A DNA stretch of 25,090 nucleotides. Source: a bacterium. GTDB taxonomy: Bacteria > Patescibacteriota > Microgenomatia > UBA1400 > PJMF01. The position numbers were made by a program, and so were the translations under genes. Each line of letters begins with the position of its first letter. The stretch's first letter is position 1. This document shows positions 7,068 through 14,347 of this stretch, one piece after another. The stretch spans positions 1-25,090 of the forward strand of contig OMIS01000065.1 of NCBI GenBank assembly GCA_900299155.1, written 5' to 3'. The notes beneath the pieces are model-generated. The model saw only the letters and a program-made list of their open reading frames with translations, was not told the DNA's origin and did no database searches.

Positions 7068-8993
7068 ATGGTAACGCCGCAACAAATCCGTTCAAAATAT
7101 CTTTCTTTCTTCGAAAAACAGCAACACGCGATTATTCCTTCTGCGCCAATGGTGCCAGAGAATGATCCAACGACACTTTTTACCGGTTCTGGCATGCAGC
7201 CGATGATTACCTACTTGTTGGGTGAGCCACATCCAAAAGGTAAACGCATTGCTGATAGTCAAAAATGCTTTCGCTCACAAGATATTGAAGAGGTGGGCGA
7301 TAACCGCCACACGACATTTTTTGAGATGCTGGGCAACTGGTCTTTAGGCGACTACTTCAAAAAAGAGCAGCTGCGCTGGTTTTTTACTTTCCTCACAGAT
7401 GAAGTGGGTCTCGCACCTGAACGGTTATTTGTCACGGTTTTCCGTGGAAGTCCAGATTTAAACATCCCACAAGATGACGAGTCTGTGGCAATTTGGAAAG
7501 AGTTGTTTTCAGAAAAAGGAATTACCGCAACGGTGGGCGAACATCCAGAACAAGATGGCATGAGTGGGACTGATCGTATTTTCTTTTATAACGAAAAGAA
7601 AAACTGGTGGTCACGCGCTGGCGTTCCTGGCAATATGCCTGTTGGTGAACCAGGTGGACCAGATAGTGAAATGTTCTATGACTTTGGTGCAGAGCTGCAA
7701 TTACATGAACATTCTCCTTGGAAAGATGAGCCCTGCCATGTTAACTGTGACTGCGGACGGTTCCTGGAGATTGGGAATAGTGTTTTTATGCAGTATCAGA
7801 AACAAGCTGATGGTTCATTTGCAGAGTTGCCTCAGAAAAATGTGGACTTTGGCGGTGGTCTTGAGCGGATTGCTGCAGCAGCCAACGGTGATGGTGATGT
7901 GTTTAAGACTTCACTCTTTACCTCAATAATTGAAAAGCTTGAAGAAATTTCAGGGAAAAAATACTCAGAATCTGAAGAAACTACTCGATCATTTAGAGTG
8001 ATTGCAGATCATATGCGTGCCGCTGTGCTCTTGGCCAGTGACGGTGTTTTCCCTTCCAATAAAGAGCAAGGATACTTTGCGCGTCGTTTGGTGCGTCGCA
8101 GTATCCGCTATGGCAAGATGATTGGGATTGAACGCTCATTTTTGGCTGAGCTCGTGCCCATCATTGCTGAAATGTACCAGGATGCATATCCAAGTGTAGC
8201 CGAGCAGCAAGAAAAAATTGCTCAAGGTTTAGCACAGGAAGAGCAGAAGTTTGCTAAGAGTATTGAAAAAGGATTACGCGAAATTGAGCAAATCAAAGCA
8301 TCAACAACGATTCAAAAATCTTCAAAAAAACCATTCCTTACCGTAGACGCAGCATTTAGATTGTATGAGACATTTGGATTTCCTGTAGAGCTAAGTGTTG
8401 AAATAGCTAAAGAAAAAGGCTTGGATTTAGTACCAGCAGAAAATTTCTTGGAAGACTTTGAAAAACGCCGCAAAAATCATGCTGATCAATCTCGCACTGC
8501 ATCCGCAGGTAAGTTCAAAGGTGGGTTACAAGACCAAAGTGAAGAAACAGTAAAGTTCCATACAGCCACCCATTTGCTCCATGCTGCGCTGCGCAAAATT
8601 CTTGGAACACATGTGCAGCAAAAGGGTTCAAATATTACTGCAGAACGCTTGCGGTTTGACTTTTCACATCCTGCCGCAGTAACGCCATCTGAGGTGGAGC
8701 AAGTCTTGGTACAAGTTAACGAGTGGATTGCGCAAGACTTACCAGTCACCAGACAAGTGATGGAAAAGCAAAAAGCCTTACAATCTGGCGCAATTGCTTT
8801 TTTCATTGAAAAATATCCAGATGAAGTGAGTGTCTACACAATTGGTAAAGATGCTGAAAAAGATTGGATTTCCAAGGAATTTTGTGGCGGGCCACACGTT
8901 GAACATACTGCTCAAATTGGAAAACTTAAATTCAAGAAAGAAGAAGCCGTCAGTGCTGGCGTACGTAGAATTTATTTGCAGTTTGCAGAATAA
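7068..8993 (+). CDS. alaS: Alanyl-tRNA synthetase lacking the C-Ala domain
   Basis: A 641-residue class II synthetase that charges tRNA-Ala. The N-terminus aligns with known AlaS starts (FFEKQQHAIIPSAPMVPENDPTTLFTGSGM). Motif 2 is near RSQDIEEVGDNRHTTFFEMLGNWS, and the class II motif 3 is near DFGGGLERIAAA. The editing domain is present, with His498 and His502 (HTATH) and the Cys606/His610 pair in CGGPH; these four hold zinc and clear Ser- or Gly-tRNA-Ala. The protein ends at GVRRIYLQFAE, just after the editing domain, so the coiled coil and C-Ala (DHHA1-like) domain of the roughly 875-residue E. coli enzyme are absent. The usual GPCGPCSE segment reads VGEPGGPDSEMFYD. Truncated AlaS is known in some reduced lineages. 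The start at 7068 is chosen by family alignment and promoter position. Confidence 0.95.
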   Translation: MVTPQQIRSKYLSFFEKQQHAIIPSAPMVPENDPTTLFTGSGMQPMITYLLGEPHPKGKRIADSQKCFRSQDIEEVGDNRHTTFFEMLGNWSLGDYFKKEQLRWFFTFLTDEVGLAPERLFVTVFRGSPDLNIPQDDESVAIWKELFSEKGITATVGEHPEQDGMSGTDRIFFYNEKKNWWSRAGVPGNMPVGEPGGPDSEMFYDFGAELQLHEHSPWKDEPCHVNCDCGRFLEIGNSVFMQYQKQADGSFAELPQKNVDFGGGLERIAAAANGDGDVFKTSLFTSIIEKLEEISGKKYSESEETTRSFRVIADHMRAAVLLASDGVFPSNKEQGYFARRLVRRSIRYGKMIGIERSFLAELVPIIAEMYQDAYPSVAEQQEKIAQGLAQEEQKFAKSIEKGLREIEQIKASTTIQKSSKKPFLTVDAAFRLYETFGFPVELSVEIAKEKGLDLVPAENFLEDFEKRRKNHADQSRTASAGKFKGGLQDQSEETVKFHTATHLLHAALRKILGTHVQQKGSNITAERLRFDFSHPAAVTPSEVEQVLVQVNEWIAQDLPVTRQVMEKQKALQSGAIAFFIEKYPDEVSVYTIGKDAEKDWISKEFCGGPHVEHTAQIGKLKFKKEEAVSAGVRRIYLQFAE

Positions 8994-9058
8994 TTCCCTA
9001 GCTCCTAGACCCAACTTCCGCTGGTCTTTAGACACAAAATTTGCTTTAATTAAATAGT

Positions 9059-9075
9059 ACAGGTCACTGGCCTGT
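9059..9075. promoter_or_regulatory. Imperfect 17-bp palindrome before the J-like gene
   Basis: ACAGGTCACTGGCCTGT is symmetric except for one G/T pair and its central base. It lies 20 nt before the ATG at 9095. It could be an operator or an RNA hairpin in the leader. No clear -10 box could be assigned for this gene. Confidence 0.35.
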
Positions 9076-9094
9076 CGTTATTTGCGTGGAAATT

Positions 9095-11302
9095 ATGGAC
9101 CTGCCTAACTTATTTTCATCAGCTACTGAACTTGAGACTCGGATTCAAATCTGTATTCTTTTGACAGAAAACACGGTACAAGCGCTCTTACTCAAGATAA
9201 CTATGGAGGAGAGTAAGATTTTGCATAAATCGCCAGTTCTGGCATATACGGATCCAGAAACATTGGTTGTTCGAACCGATGAAGGATTGCAAGAGCTGGG
9301 CAAAGAGTCAGAAAATATTAATGAGGTCATATTTATTCTCGAGCCAGCTTGGCTAAAGGATGGTGACGTTGTGGCCAGTAAAAAGCCACTACTGCACAAG
9401 GTTACTACAGAGCTTGCGCTTCGGCCGGTTGGATTTTTGGTTCAATCAGAAGCCTTGATTCAAAACTTATTGGCGCATAATCCACATTTTTCTGCGGTGC
9501 TTCTAGTAATTAATAGTGGGCAGATTGCAGTAACGGTGCTTACCCAAGGTACTGTGGGCAGTCCACAGTTTGTTGGTCGTTCTGCAGATATATCCTCAGA
9601 TATCCAGGAAGCGTTTGCTCGCTATCTGCATGAAAAAAATGAAGCGCACTTACCTGGCAAACTTATTTGTGCATCTTTTTCACTAACTGAAGAGGAATTG
9701 GTGGCAGCACAGCAAAAACTGCTTGATACTTCTTGGGGAGAAAAAGCGCCATTCGTCCAAGCCCCGACCATAGACATTATTAAACCAGAACTTGGATTAT
9801 CAATTGTGGCACAACAAGCAGGAAATGCAGTCATGGGACTGCATAAAGTAGAGATCCAGCCTATGGAAAAGGCAGCTCATAACCCTGAAAAGGAATCAAA
9901 AGAGCTGGGATTTTCCGCTGTGGCGCATAAAAATATTGCTCCAGTTGACGACGAAGAGCGCGCAGTAGAGGTCGCAAAAGATTTTTTACCTACTTCCTTT
10001 GGGATCCCTATTAAACAAGCTCATTTGCCAGAAAGTGAAGAAGATGAAGAACTGGCAGTAGAAGTGCCAGGCAAAACCACAAAAAAATCTAAGGCTAGTT
10101 TCTTGGATAAATTTTTGGGTAACTCGAAAAGCAAGCACAAGATTGGTATATTTATTGCAGGTGGGTTCTTGGCGGGGTTAGTCACTTTATGTATTGGCGG
10201 CTATGTCTGGTTGCTCTTCTTTACCACCGTTGAAGCGCGGATTACCCCAATTACCAAAACAATTGCCAGTGACGTTACATTGACATTGGATCCGAAGCTT
10301 GAAACAGCAGATGCAAAAAATCTGCGTATTCCTGCCGCAACTGTTGCGAAAACCGTCACCACTCAGGTGAGTGGCACAACAAGTGGTGTGAAGATTGTGG
10401 GAGATAAGGCAAAAGGTGAAGTCGTCATCTACAACAAGACAAGTTCTCAAAAGACCTTTGCTGCAGGTACGGTCGTTCAATCTGGCCAACTACAGTTTTT
10501 GCTCGATAAAGATGTTACGGTTGATGCTGCCACAGTGCAGCAGTCGTCGTCCAATAGTGAAACAAAGACCTTTGGAGAAGCTAAAGTAGCAGCAACTGCG
10601 TATGTAATTGGTGTTGAAAGTAATATCGAGAAGGATCAAGAACTGAAAGTCTCAAGTTTTGATAAAAGTACCTATGCCGCTAAATCAGTAGGTGCGTTTA
10701 CTGGTGGCTCTAGCAGAGAGATCCGAGTTGTCGCTCAAGCAGATCGAGATCAACTCCTAGCTGAAGCCAAGAAAAACATGCTGCGTGATGCACAAGAACA
10801 GTTCAAAAAAGAATCTGGTAACGGCACTTTTATTTTACCTACAGAAGAAGTTGTAGTTAAAAAAGCTATATACTCTGATGAACTTGAGGCGGCAGCAGAT
10901 GAGCTCGTTCTTGATGCGGAAGCCACGGTGACGGCATTGTCATACCAGGTTTCTGATCTTGTGCCGTTAGCTGAAGAAGTCTTAGGCACTAAAGTTCCTG
11001 CAGGTTTTTCACTTTCCAGTGATGCCCCTGAAATTTTATCTGCACCTTCACAAAATTCAGGCAAGGGTGCTGTCGTACTGCAAGCCAATCTTTCTGCCAA
11101 AGCCGTGCCACAGCTTGAGCCAAGTACAATGACGCTTGAGTTGGCAGGGAAACCAATTTCAGAAGTGCAATCCGTTTTTGCTAATACTGGTGTTATTAAG
11201 AGCAGTAGCTTGCAGTTTAATCCACCTGTGGCCGCCAAGTTTATTACAAAACTACCAACGGACAAAAATAAGATAACAGTGGTTTGGGAAACACCAGAGT
11301 AA
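9095..11302 (+). CDS. Membrane-anchored baseplate-J-like protein with a degenerate actin-like N-terminus
   Basis: A 735-residue protein of a type common in CPR genomes and annotated as baseplate J/gp47-like. Residues 1-250 look alpha/beta. The order AVLLVINSGQIAVTVLTQG, then SADISSDIQEAFARYL, then GKLICASFSLTEEEL echoes the PilM/FtsA ATPase fold, but the phosphate-binding residues are not evident; this reading is weak. An acidic linker and a Lys-rich patch lead to one transmembrane helix at 350-376. The outer half holds the J-like block: GEVVIYNKTSSQKTFAAGTVV, then FLLDKDVTV, then AKVAATAYVIGVESNI, which follows the family pattern of a loaded beta sandwich. The function in CPR cells is unknown; a surface or envelope role is inferred. 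The start is uncertain between ATG 9095 and GTG 9086. The sortase begins 5 nt after the stop. Confidence 0.75.
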   Translation: MDLPNLFSSATELETRIQICILLTENTVQALLLKITMEESKILHKSPVLAYTDPETLVVRTDEGLQELGKESENINEVIFILEPAWLKDGDVVASKKPLLHKVTTELALRPVGFLVQSEALIQNLLAHNPHFSAVLLVINSGQIAVTVLTQGTVGSPQFVGRSADISSDIQEAFARYLHEKNEAHLPGKLICASFSLTEEELVAAQQKLLDTSWGEKAPFVQAPTIDIIKPELGLSIVAQQAGNAVMGLHKVEIQPMEKAAHNPEKESKELGFSAVAHKNIAPVDDEERAVEVAKDFLPTSFGIPIKQAHLPESEEDEELAVEVPGKTTKKSKASFLDKFLGNSKSKHKIGIFIAGGFLAGLVTLCIGGYVWLLFFTTVEARITPITKTIASDVTLTLDPKLETADAKNLRIPAATVAKTVTTQVSGTTSGVKIVGDKAKGEVVIYNKTSSQKTFAAGTVVQSGQLQFLLDKDVTVDAATVQQSSSNSETKTFGEAKVAATAYVIGVESNIEKDQELKVSSFDKSTYAAKSVGAFTGGSSREIRVVAQADRDQLLAEAKKNMLRDAQEQFKKESGNGTFILPTEEVVVKKAIYSDELEAAADELVLDAEATVTALSYQVSDLVPLAEEVLGTKVPAGFSLSSDAPEILSAPSQNSGKGAVVLQANLSAKAVPQLEPSTMTLELAGKPISEVQSVFANTGVIKSSSLQFNPPVAAKFITKLPTDKNKITVVWETPE

Positions 11303-11307
11303 GTCGT

Positions 11308-12255
11308 ATGAAGCGATCAAGTACACCACCAGTTTCACGAACTGAGCTCATTGCGTTATACCGCAATGCTGTGTTGCATGGTGTTTCACTGGATGAGGTG
11401 GAGTCAAAAATTGATGAGCATGTACTGAGGCTTTCAGCTAGCCAAAAAGTTGAGTCGGTGGCAGACACAAAGCGTATTCAGAGCTGGCAGCTGCCCAAGA
11501 TTGTACGGATGGGCGCGTTAGTTCTGCCCGTAGCATTTATTTCGTTTGGAATGTATTTATTGGGTACGGCGGCTTTGCCAATTGTTAATTACTATATCTG
11601 GCGAATGCCAGAAGTTGAGATCGGTCAGCTCGTTTCTCCTATCCCCACGGAAGATGTGATGGACGTCACTCCCTTGGTCGTAACACAGGTTCAAGCCCAT
11701 GAAGAAACTACCTACAACACTACGCCCAAAATCATTGATATGGAGCTGGACTACACAAATCTTAATAACTGGTTTCAAGCGCCAGAAGGTGAAAAACTGG
11801 CATTTGGAGATCAAGCCACTCCAGAAGATGAGTTTACGATTGATATCCCTAAAATCAATCTTACAAATGCCACAGTAAAGATTGGTGGCAGTGATTTGAA
11901 TAAAAGTTTAATTGCGTATCCAGGTACAGCAAAACCTGGTGAAATGGGTGCCCCAGTGGTCTTTGGACACTCCGTTTTGCGTCAGTTCTACAATCCAAGT
12001 GAAAAAAATCCTCGCCGCTACACCTCAATTTTTAGTACGATCATGACTTTGAAAAAAGGTGATGAGATCTTTGTAACACATGATGGTGTGAGGTATACCT
12101 ATATTGTTCAAGAAAAAACCGAGGTCAAACCAACCGATGTCTATATCTTAAACCAGCAGTATGACGCGGCTCGGCTTAAACTTGTGACCTGTACTCCAGA
12201 AGGTACATATCTGCGCCGCGGCGTTGTCACTGCTCAGTTAGTTTCCAAACAGTAA
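11308..12255 (+). CDS. Sortase family transpeptidase with N-terminal anchor
   Basis: A 315-residue sortase (PF04203). Sortases are membrane-bound cysteine transpeptidases that attach surface proteins or build pilins. The catalytic His221 lies in VVFGHSVL, the nucleophile Cys295 in LKLVTCTPEGTY, and the catalytic Arg303 or Arg304 in YLRRGVV. One transmembrane helix lies at about residues 68-92, preceded by a cytoplasmic segment of about 65 residues. A Pro/Thr-rich spacer and then the catalytic domain (about 185-313) follow. The TCTPxGT pattern fits class C-, D- or E-like enzymes; the exact class is not decided. No LPxTG-type substrate with its hydrophobic tail is seen in the window. It is coupled to the J-like gene (5-nt gap), so the two may act on the same structure. 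The start at 11308 is chosen over an in-frame TTG at 11284 inside the upstream gene. Confidence 0.9.
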   Translation: MKRSSTPPVSRTELIALYRNAVLHGVSLDEVESKIDEHVLRLSASQKVESVADTKRIQSWQLPKIVRMGALVLPVAFISFGMYLLGTAALPIVNYYIWRMPEVEIGQLVSPIPTEDVMDVTPLVVTQVQAHEETTYNTTPKIIDMELDYTNLNNWFQAPEGEKLAFGDQATPEDEFTIDIPKINLTNATVKIGGSDLNKSLIAYPGTAKPGEMGAPVVFGHSVLRQFYNPSEKNPRRYTSIFSTIMTLKKGDEIFVTHDGVRYTYIVQEKTEVKPTDVYILNQQYDAARLKLVTCTPEGTYLRRGVVTAQLVSKQ

Positions 12256-12257
12256 GC

Positions 12258-12263
12258 TATAAT
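12258..12263 (+). promoter_or_regulatory. -10 box of ruvX, leaderless layout
   Basis: A perfect TATAAT begins 3 nt after the sortase stop and is followed by 7 nt and the ATG at 12271. No Shine-Dalgarno fits in the gap. Confidence 0.65.
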
Positions 12264-12270
12264 ATTCAAG

Positions 12271-12672
12271 ATGCAGCAACCACAAAAAATCCTCGCACTT
12301 GATTATGGAACTGTCCGCGTGGGTGTGGCGCTTTCGTATGGTTCACTCGCTGAGCCACTCTTAGTTCTACCTAACACTGAAACTTTAATTGCTGAAATTC
12401 AGAATTTGATAACAGAACACCAAGTGACCATGATTTTAGTGGGTATATCAGAAAGTAAAACCATGGAGCGTACCATTGCATTTGTTGCAGAACTCAAGCT
12501 GCAAGTTAATGTCCCAGTGGAATTAACAGATGAAACACTGAGTACTCAGGCTGCACGACAGAAACTACAACAGAATGGCAAAACAAAGTATCAAGCTGAA
12601 ACTGCCCGAGTAGATCATTTAGCCGCTGCCACTTTCCTACAAGAATGGCTTGATACACATCCCACCCGTTAA
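12271..12672 (+). CDS. ruvX: RuvX/YqgF-family putative Holliday junction resolvase
   Basis: A 133-residue RNase H-fold protein of the YqgF/RuvX family. The first strand LALDYGTVRVGVAL carries the catalytic Asp11. The block VTMILVGISESKTM, the segment VELTDETLSTQAAR (equivalent to the DERLTT motif) and the final VDHLAAATFLQEWLD with the last acidic residue are all in place. The family has been proposed as a Holliday junction resolvase and, in E. coli, as a 16S rRNA processing nuclease; which applies here is unknown. Its position beside mltG is also common in other bacteria. Confidence 0.9.
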   Translation: MQQPQKILALDYGTVRVGVALSYGSLAEPLLVLPNTETLIAEIQNLITEHQVTMILVGISESKTMERTIAFVAELKLQVNVPVELTDETLSTQAARQKLQQNGKTKYQAETARVDHLAAATFLQEWLDTHPTR

Positions 12673-12708
12673 CTGCAAACTTGGATTATACTGAATGTAC
12701 CTACAGAA

Positions 12709-12724
12709 TATACTGCAATGGAGG
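12709..12724 (+). promoter_or_regulatory. -10 box and Shine-Dalgarno of the GNAT gene
   Basis: TATACT (12709-12714) lies 15 nt before the ATG at 12730, and GGAGG (12720-12724) gives a 5-nt spacer to it. This decides 12730 as the start over the in-frame ATG at 12718. A second TATACT lies at 12687-12692 in a similar local context. Confidence 0.5.
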
Positions 12725-12729
12725 TACGT

Positions 12730-13143
12730 ATGCATACTCGCCAAGTTCGACTAGAAGATTTTGATGCTCTTTACGCCATGTGGCAGACAGTTTGCGATCA
12801 ACTCTATCCGTTTGAAGAAGAAAAAATCCGTTTTGAGGCAATGATGCAGCTACATCCTGATCTCTGCTTATTGGTAGAAGATGCAGGTAGGATTGTCGGG
12901 AGCATCTTGGGCGCGTTTGATGGGAGAAATGGATCTATTCATCGTTTAATTGTCGCTTCTGATTATCAGCAAAAAGGCTTGGGTAAAATGCTGGTTTTAG
13001 AACTGGAGAAGTTATTGAAAGCAAAAGGAGTTAAAAAATTCACCGCGCAAGTACATGCCCAAAATACCTTAGTACTGCCATTTTATGAAAAATTAGGTTT
13101 CTCAGAAATGAGTTATGTACGCACCTTATATAAAGATATTTAG
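12730..13143 (+). CDS. GNAT-family N-acetyltransferase
   Basis: A 137-residue protein with the complete GNAT fold, transferring an acetyl group from acetyl-CoA to an amine. The start TRQVRLEDFDALYAMW is typical of the first strand and helix. Motif A reads IHRLIVASDYQQKGLGKMLV, with the pyrophosphate-binding QxxGxG. Motif B near the end, VHAQNTLVLPFYEKLGFSE, carries the conserved Asn and Tyr. This block is like RimI and other single-domain acetyltransferases. The substrate cannot be told from sequence or context. Confidence 0.88.
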   Translation: MHTRQVRLEDFDALYAMWQTVCDQLYPFEEEKIRFEAMMQLHPDLCLLVEDAGRIVGSILGAFDGRNGSIHRLIVASDYQQKGLGKMLVLELEKLLKAKGVKKFTAQVHAQNTLVLPFYEKLGFSEMSYVRTLYKDI

Positions 13144-13163
13144 CTAGTTTTACCCCACAAAAC

Positions 13164-13172
13164 TGTTATACT
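13164..13172 (+). promoter_or_regulatory. Extended -10 promoter of mltG, near-leaderless layout
   Basis: TGT followed by TATACT (13167-13172) is an extended -10 element 9 nt before the ATG at 13182. No Shine-Dalgarno is present. Confidence 0.6.
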
Positions 13173-13181
13173 CGTAGTCTG

Positions 13182-14165
13182 ATGTCAAGAAAATGGCTCA
13201 TCACGATTGCTAGTGCTTGTATAGTGGGATTACTTGTAGTGGGTGGGGCTGGCTATTGGCTCATGCAGCAGCTCAGCGCTGTTTCTCAGACAACTGCGGC
13301 AAAACAACGCTTTGTGATCGCTAAAGGACAGTCAGTGATTGCCACTGCGCAGAAACTTAAGGAAGCGGGCTTGATACAAAATGCTCAAGTATTTCGATTC
13401 TATGCACAGTACAAAAAGCTTGATATGCAGATGCAAGCTGGATCATATGAACTTTCTCCAAACATGACTACCGCTGAAATTGCTCAAAAACTTACTCAAG
13501 GTAGTGAGGATATCTGGGTGACGTTGCTTGAAGGTTGGCGGGTTGAGGAAGTCGCAGAGTATCTGGATGCTCAAGATCTGCCAGAATTCGATGCTCCCGC
13601 ATTTACTGAACTGGCAAGTGACAGTGAAGGTATGATTTATCCTGATACGTACTTAGTCCCGCGTGAAAGCACCACACAGCAACTCTATACACTCTTTACC
13701 ACAACTTTTGAAAAGAAAGTAGAAAAGGAGTTATCACAAGAAATTTCTGCTTCACAGCTGCAGCTTCGTCAAATTATTATCTTAGCTTCTGTAGTGGAAC
13801 GAGAGGGAAGAGGTTTTACAGATATGCGTCATGTAGCGGGCATTTTACAGAATCGTCTTGATCTGGGGATGCCACTGCAGGCAGATGCCACACTCCAATA
13901 TATATCTGGTAAAAACAAACAAACGGGTAAGTGGTGGGAGCAGCCCAATATTGCGGTAAAGGAGAGTACTTCCCCCTATAACACCTATAAATACCCTGGA
14001 CTGCCCGCTGGCCCAATCTGTAATCCCAGCTTAAACGCTATTAAAGCAGTCCTTGACCCTATAGCGAGTGATGATTTATTCTATATCCATGCACCGTCTG
14101 GAGAGTCGTATTACTCTAAGACGCTCCAGGAACATAACGCAAACATAGAGAAATACTTGCGTTAG
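13182..14165 (+). CDS. mltG: MltG/YceG-like endolytic murein transglycosylase
   Basis: A 327-residue membrane protein that cleaves nascent peptidoglycan glycan strands and is thought to set their length. One N-terminal transmembrane helix lies at about residues 5-28. A LysM-like region follows (FVIAKGQSVIATAQKLKEAGLI, then LTQGSEDIWVTLLEGW). The YceG catalytic domain includes IYPDTYLVP, the active-site Glu206 in ASVVEREG, and the closing YNTYKYPGLPAGPICNP block, then FYIHAPSGESYYSKTLQEHN. All key segments are present and the length matches the family (about 340). It implies that this organism makes a peptidoglycan wall. The 3' end, including the stop, forms part of a probable terminator. Confidence 0.93.
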   Translation: MSRKWLITIASACIVGLLVVGGAGYWLMQQLSAVSQTTAAKQRFVIAKGQSVIATAQKLKEAGLIQNAQVFRFYAQYKKLDMQMQAGSYELSPNMTTAEIAQKLTQGSEDIWVTLLEGWRVEEVAEYLDAQDLPEFDAPAFTELASDSEGMIYPDTYLVPRESTTQQLYTLFTTTFEKKVEKELSQEISASQLQLRQIIILASVVEREGRGFTDMRHVAGILQNRLDLGMPLQADATLQYISGKNKQTGKWWEQPNIAVKESTSPYNTYKYPGLPAGPICNPSLNAIKAVLDPIASDDLFYIHAPSGESYYSKTLQEHNANIEKYLR

Positions 14166-14172
14166 GGTTTTT
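14135..14172 (+). terminator. Probable intrinsic terminator overlapping the mltG stop codon
   Basis: A perfect 8-bp stem (TAACGCAA at 14135-14142 with TTGCGTTA at 14157-14164), a 14-nt loop, GGG and then TTTTT. The right arm contains the TA of the TAG stop. The loop is long and the stem is moderate in GC, so efficiency may be partial. Confidence 0.55.
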
Positions 14173-14176
14173 ATTG

Positions 14177-14185
14177 TGCTAAAAT
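14177..14185 (+). promoter_or_regulatory. Extended -10 promoter of rpoBC with a leader of about 155 nt
   Basis: TGC followed by TAAAAT (14180-14185) is the best -10 candidate just after the mltG terminator. It predicts a leader from about 14192 to 14347. The leader contains two small hairpins, TGATC/GATCA (14236-14249) and ACACAG/CTGTGT (14279-14304), and ends in a strong ribosome site AAAAGGAG (14335-14342). A second, weaker box TATTGT is at 14250. Confidence 0.45.
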
Positions 14186-14347
14186 TCAATGCTTATCAGA
14201 CAATAGAAAATAGTAGAGGCGAAGCGGAGTTCTCTTGATCACTAGATCATATTGTTTTTCAAACAGAGAATAATTCCCACACAGGGCTAGAAATGGCACT
14301 GTGTTTTCTGCGTGGCCTGTAGTTCGGTAGAAGTAAAAGGAGTTTCC

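Noticed and set aside
10750..11265. A 171-codon minus-strand frame inside the J-like gene
   Set aside because: A shadow of the forward gene, Ser/Ala-rich in a way expected from reverse reading, with no start signals.
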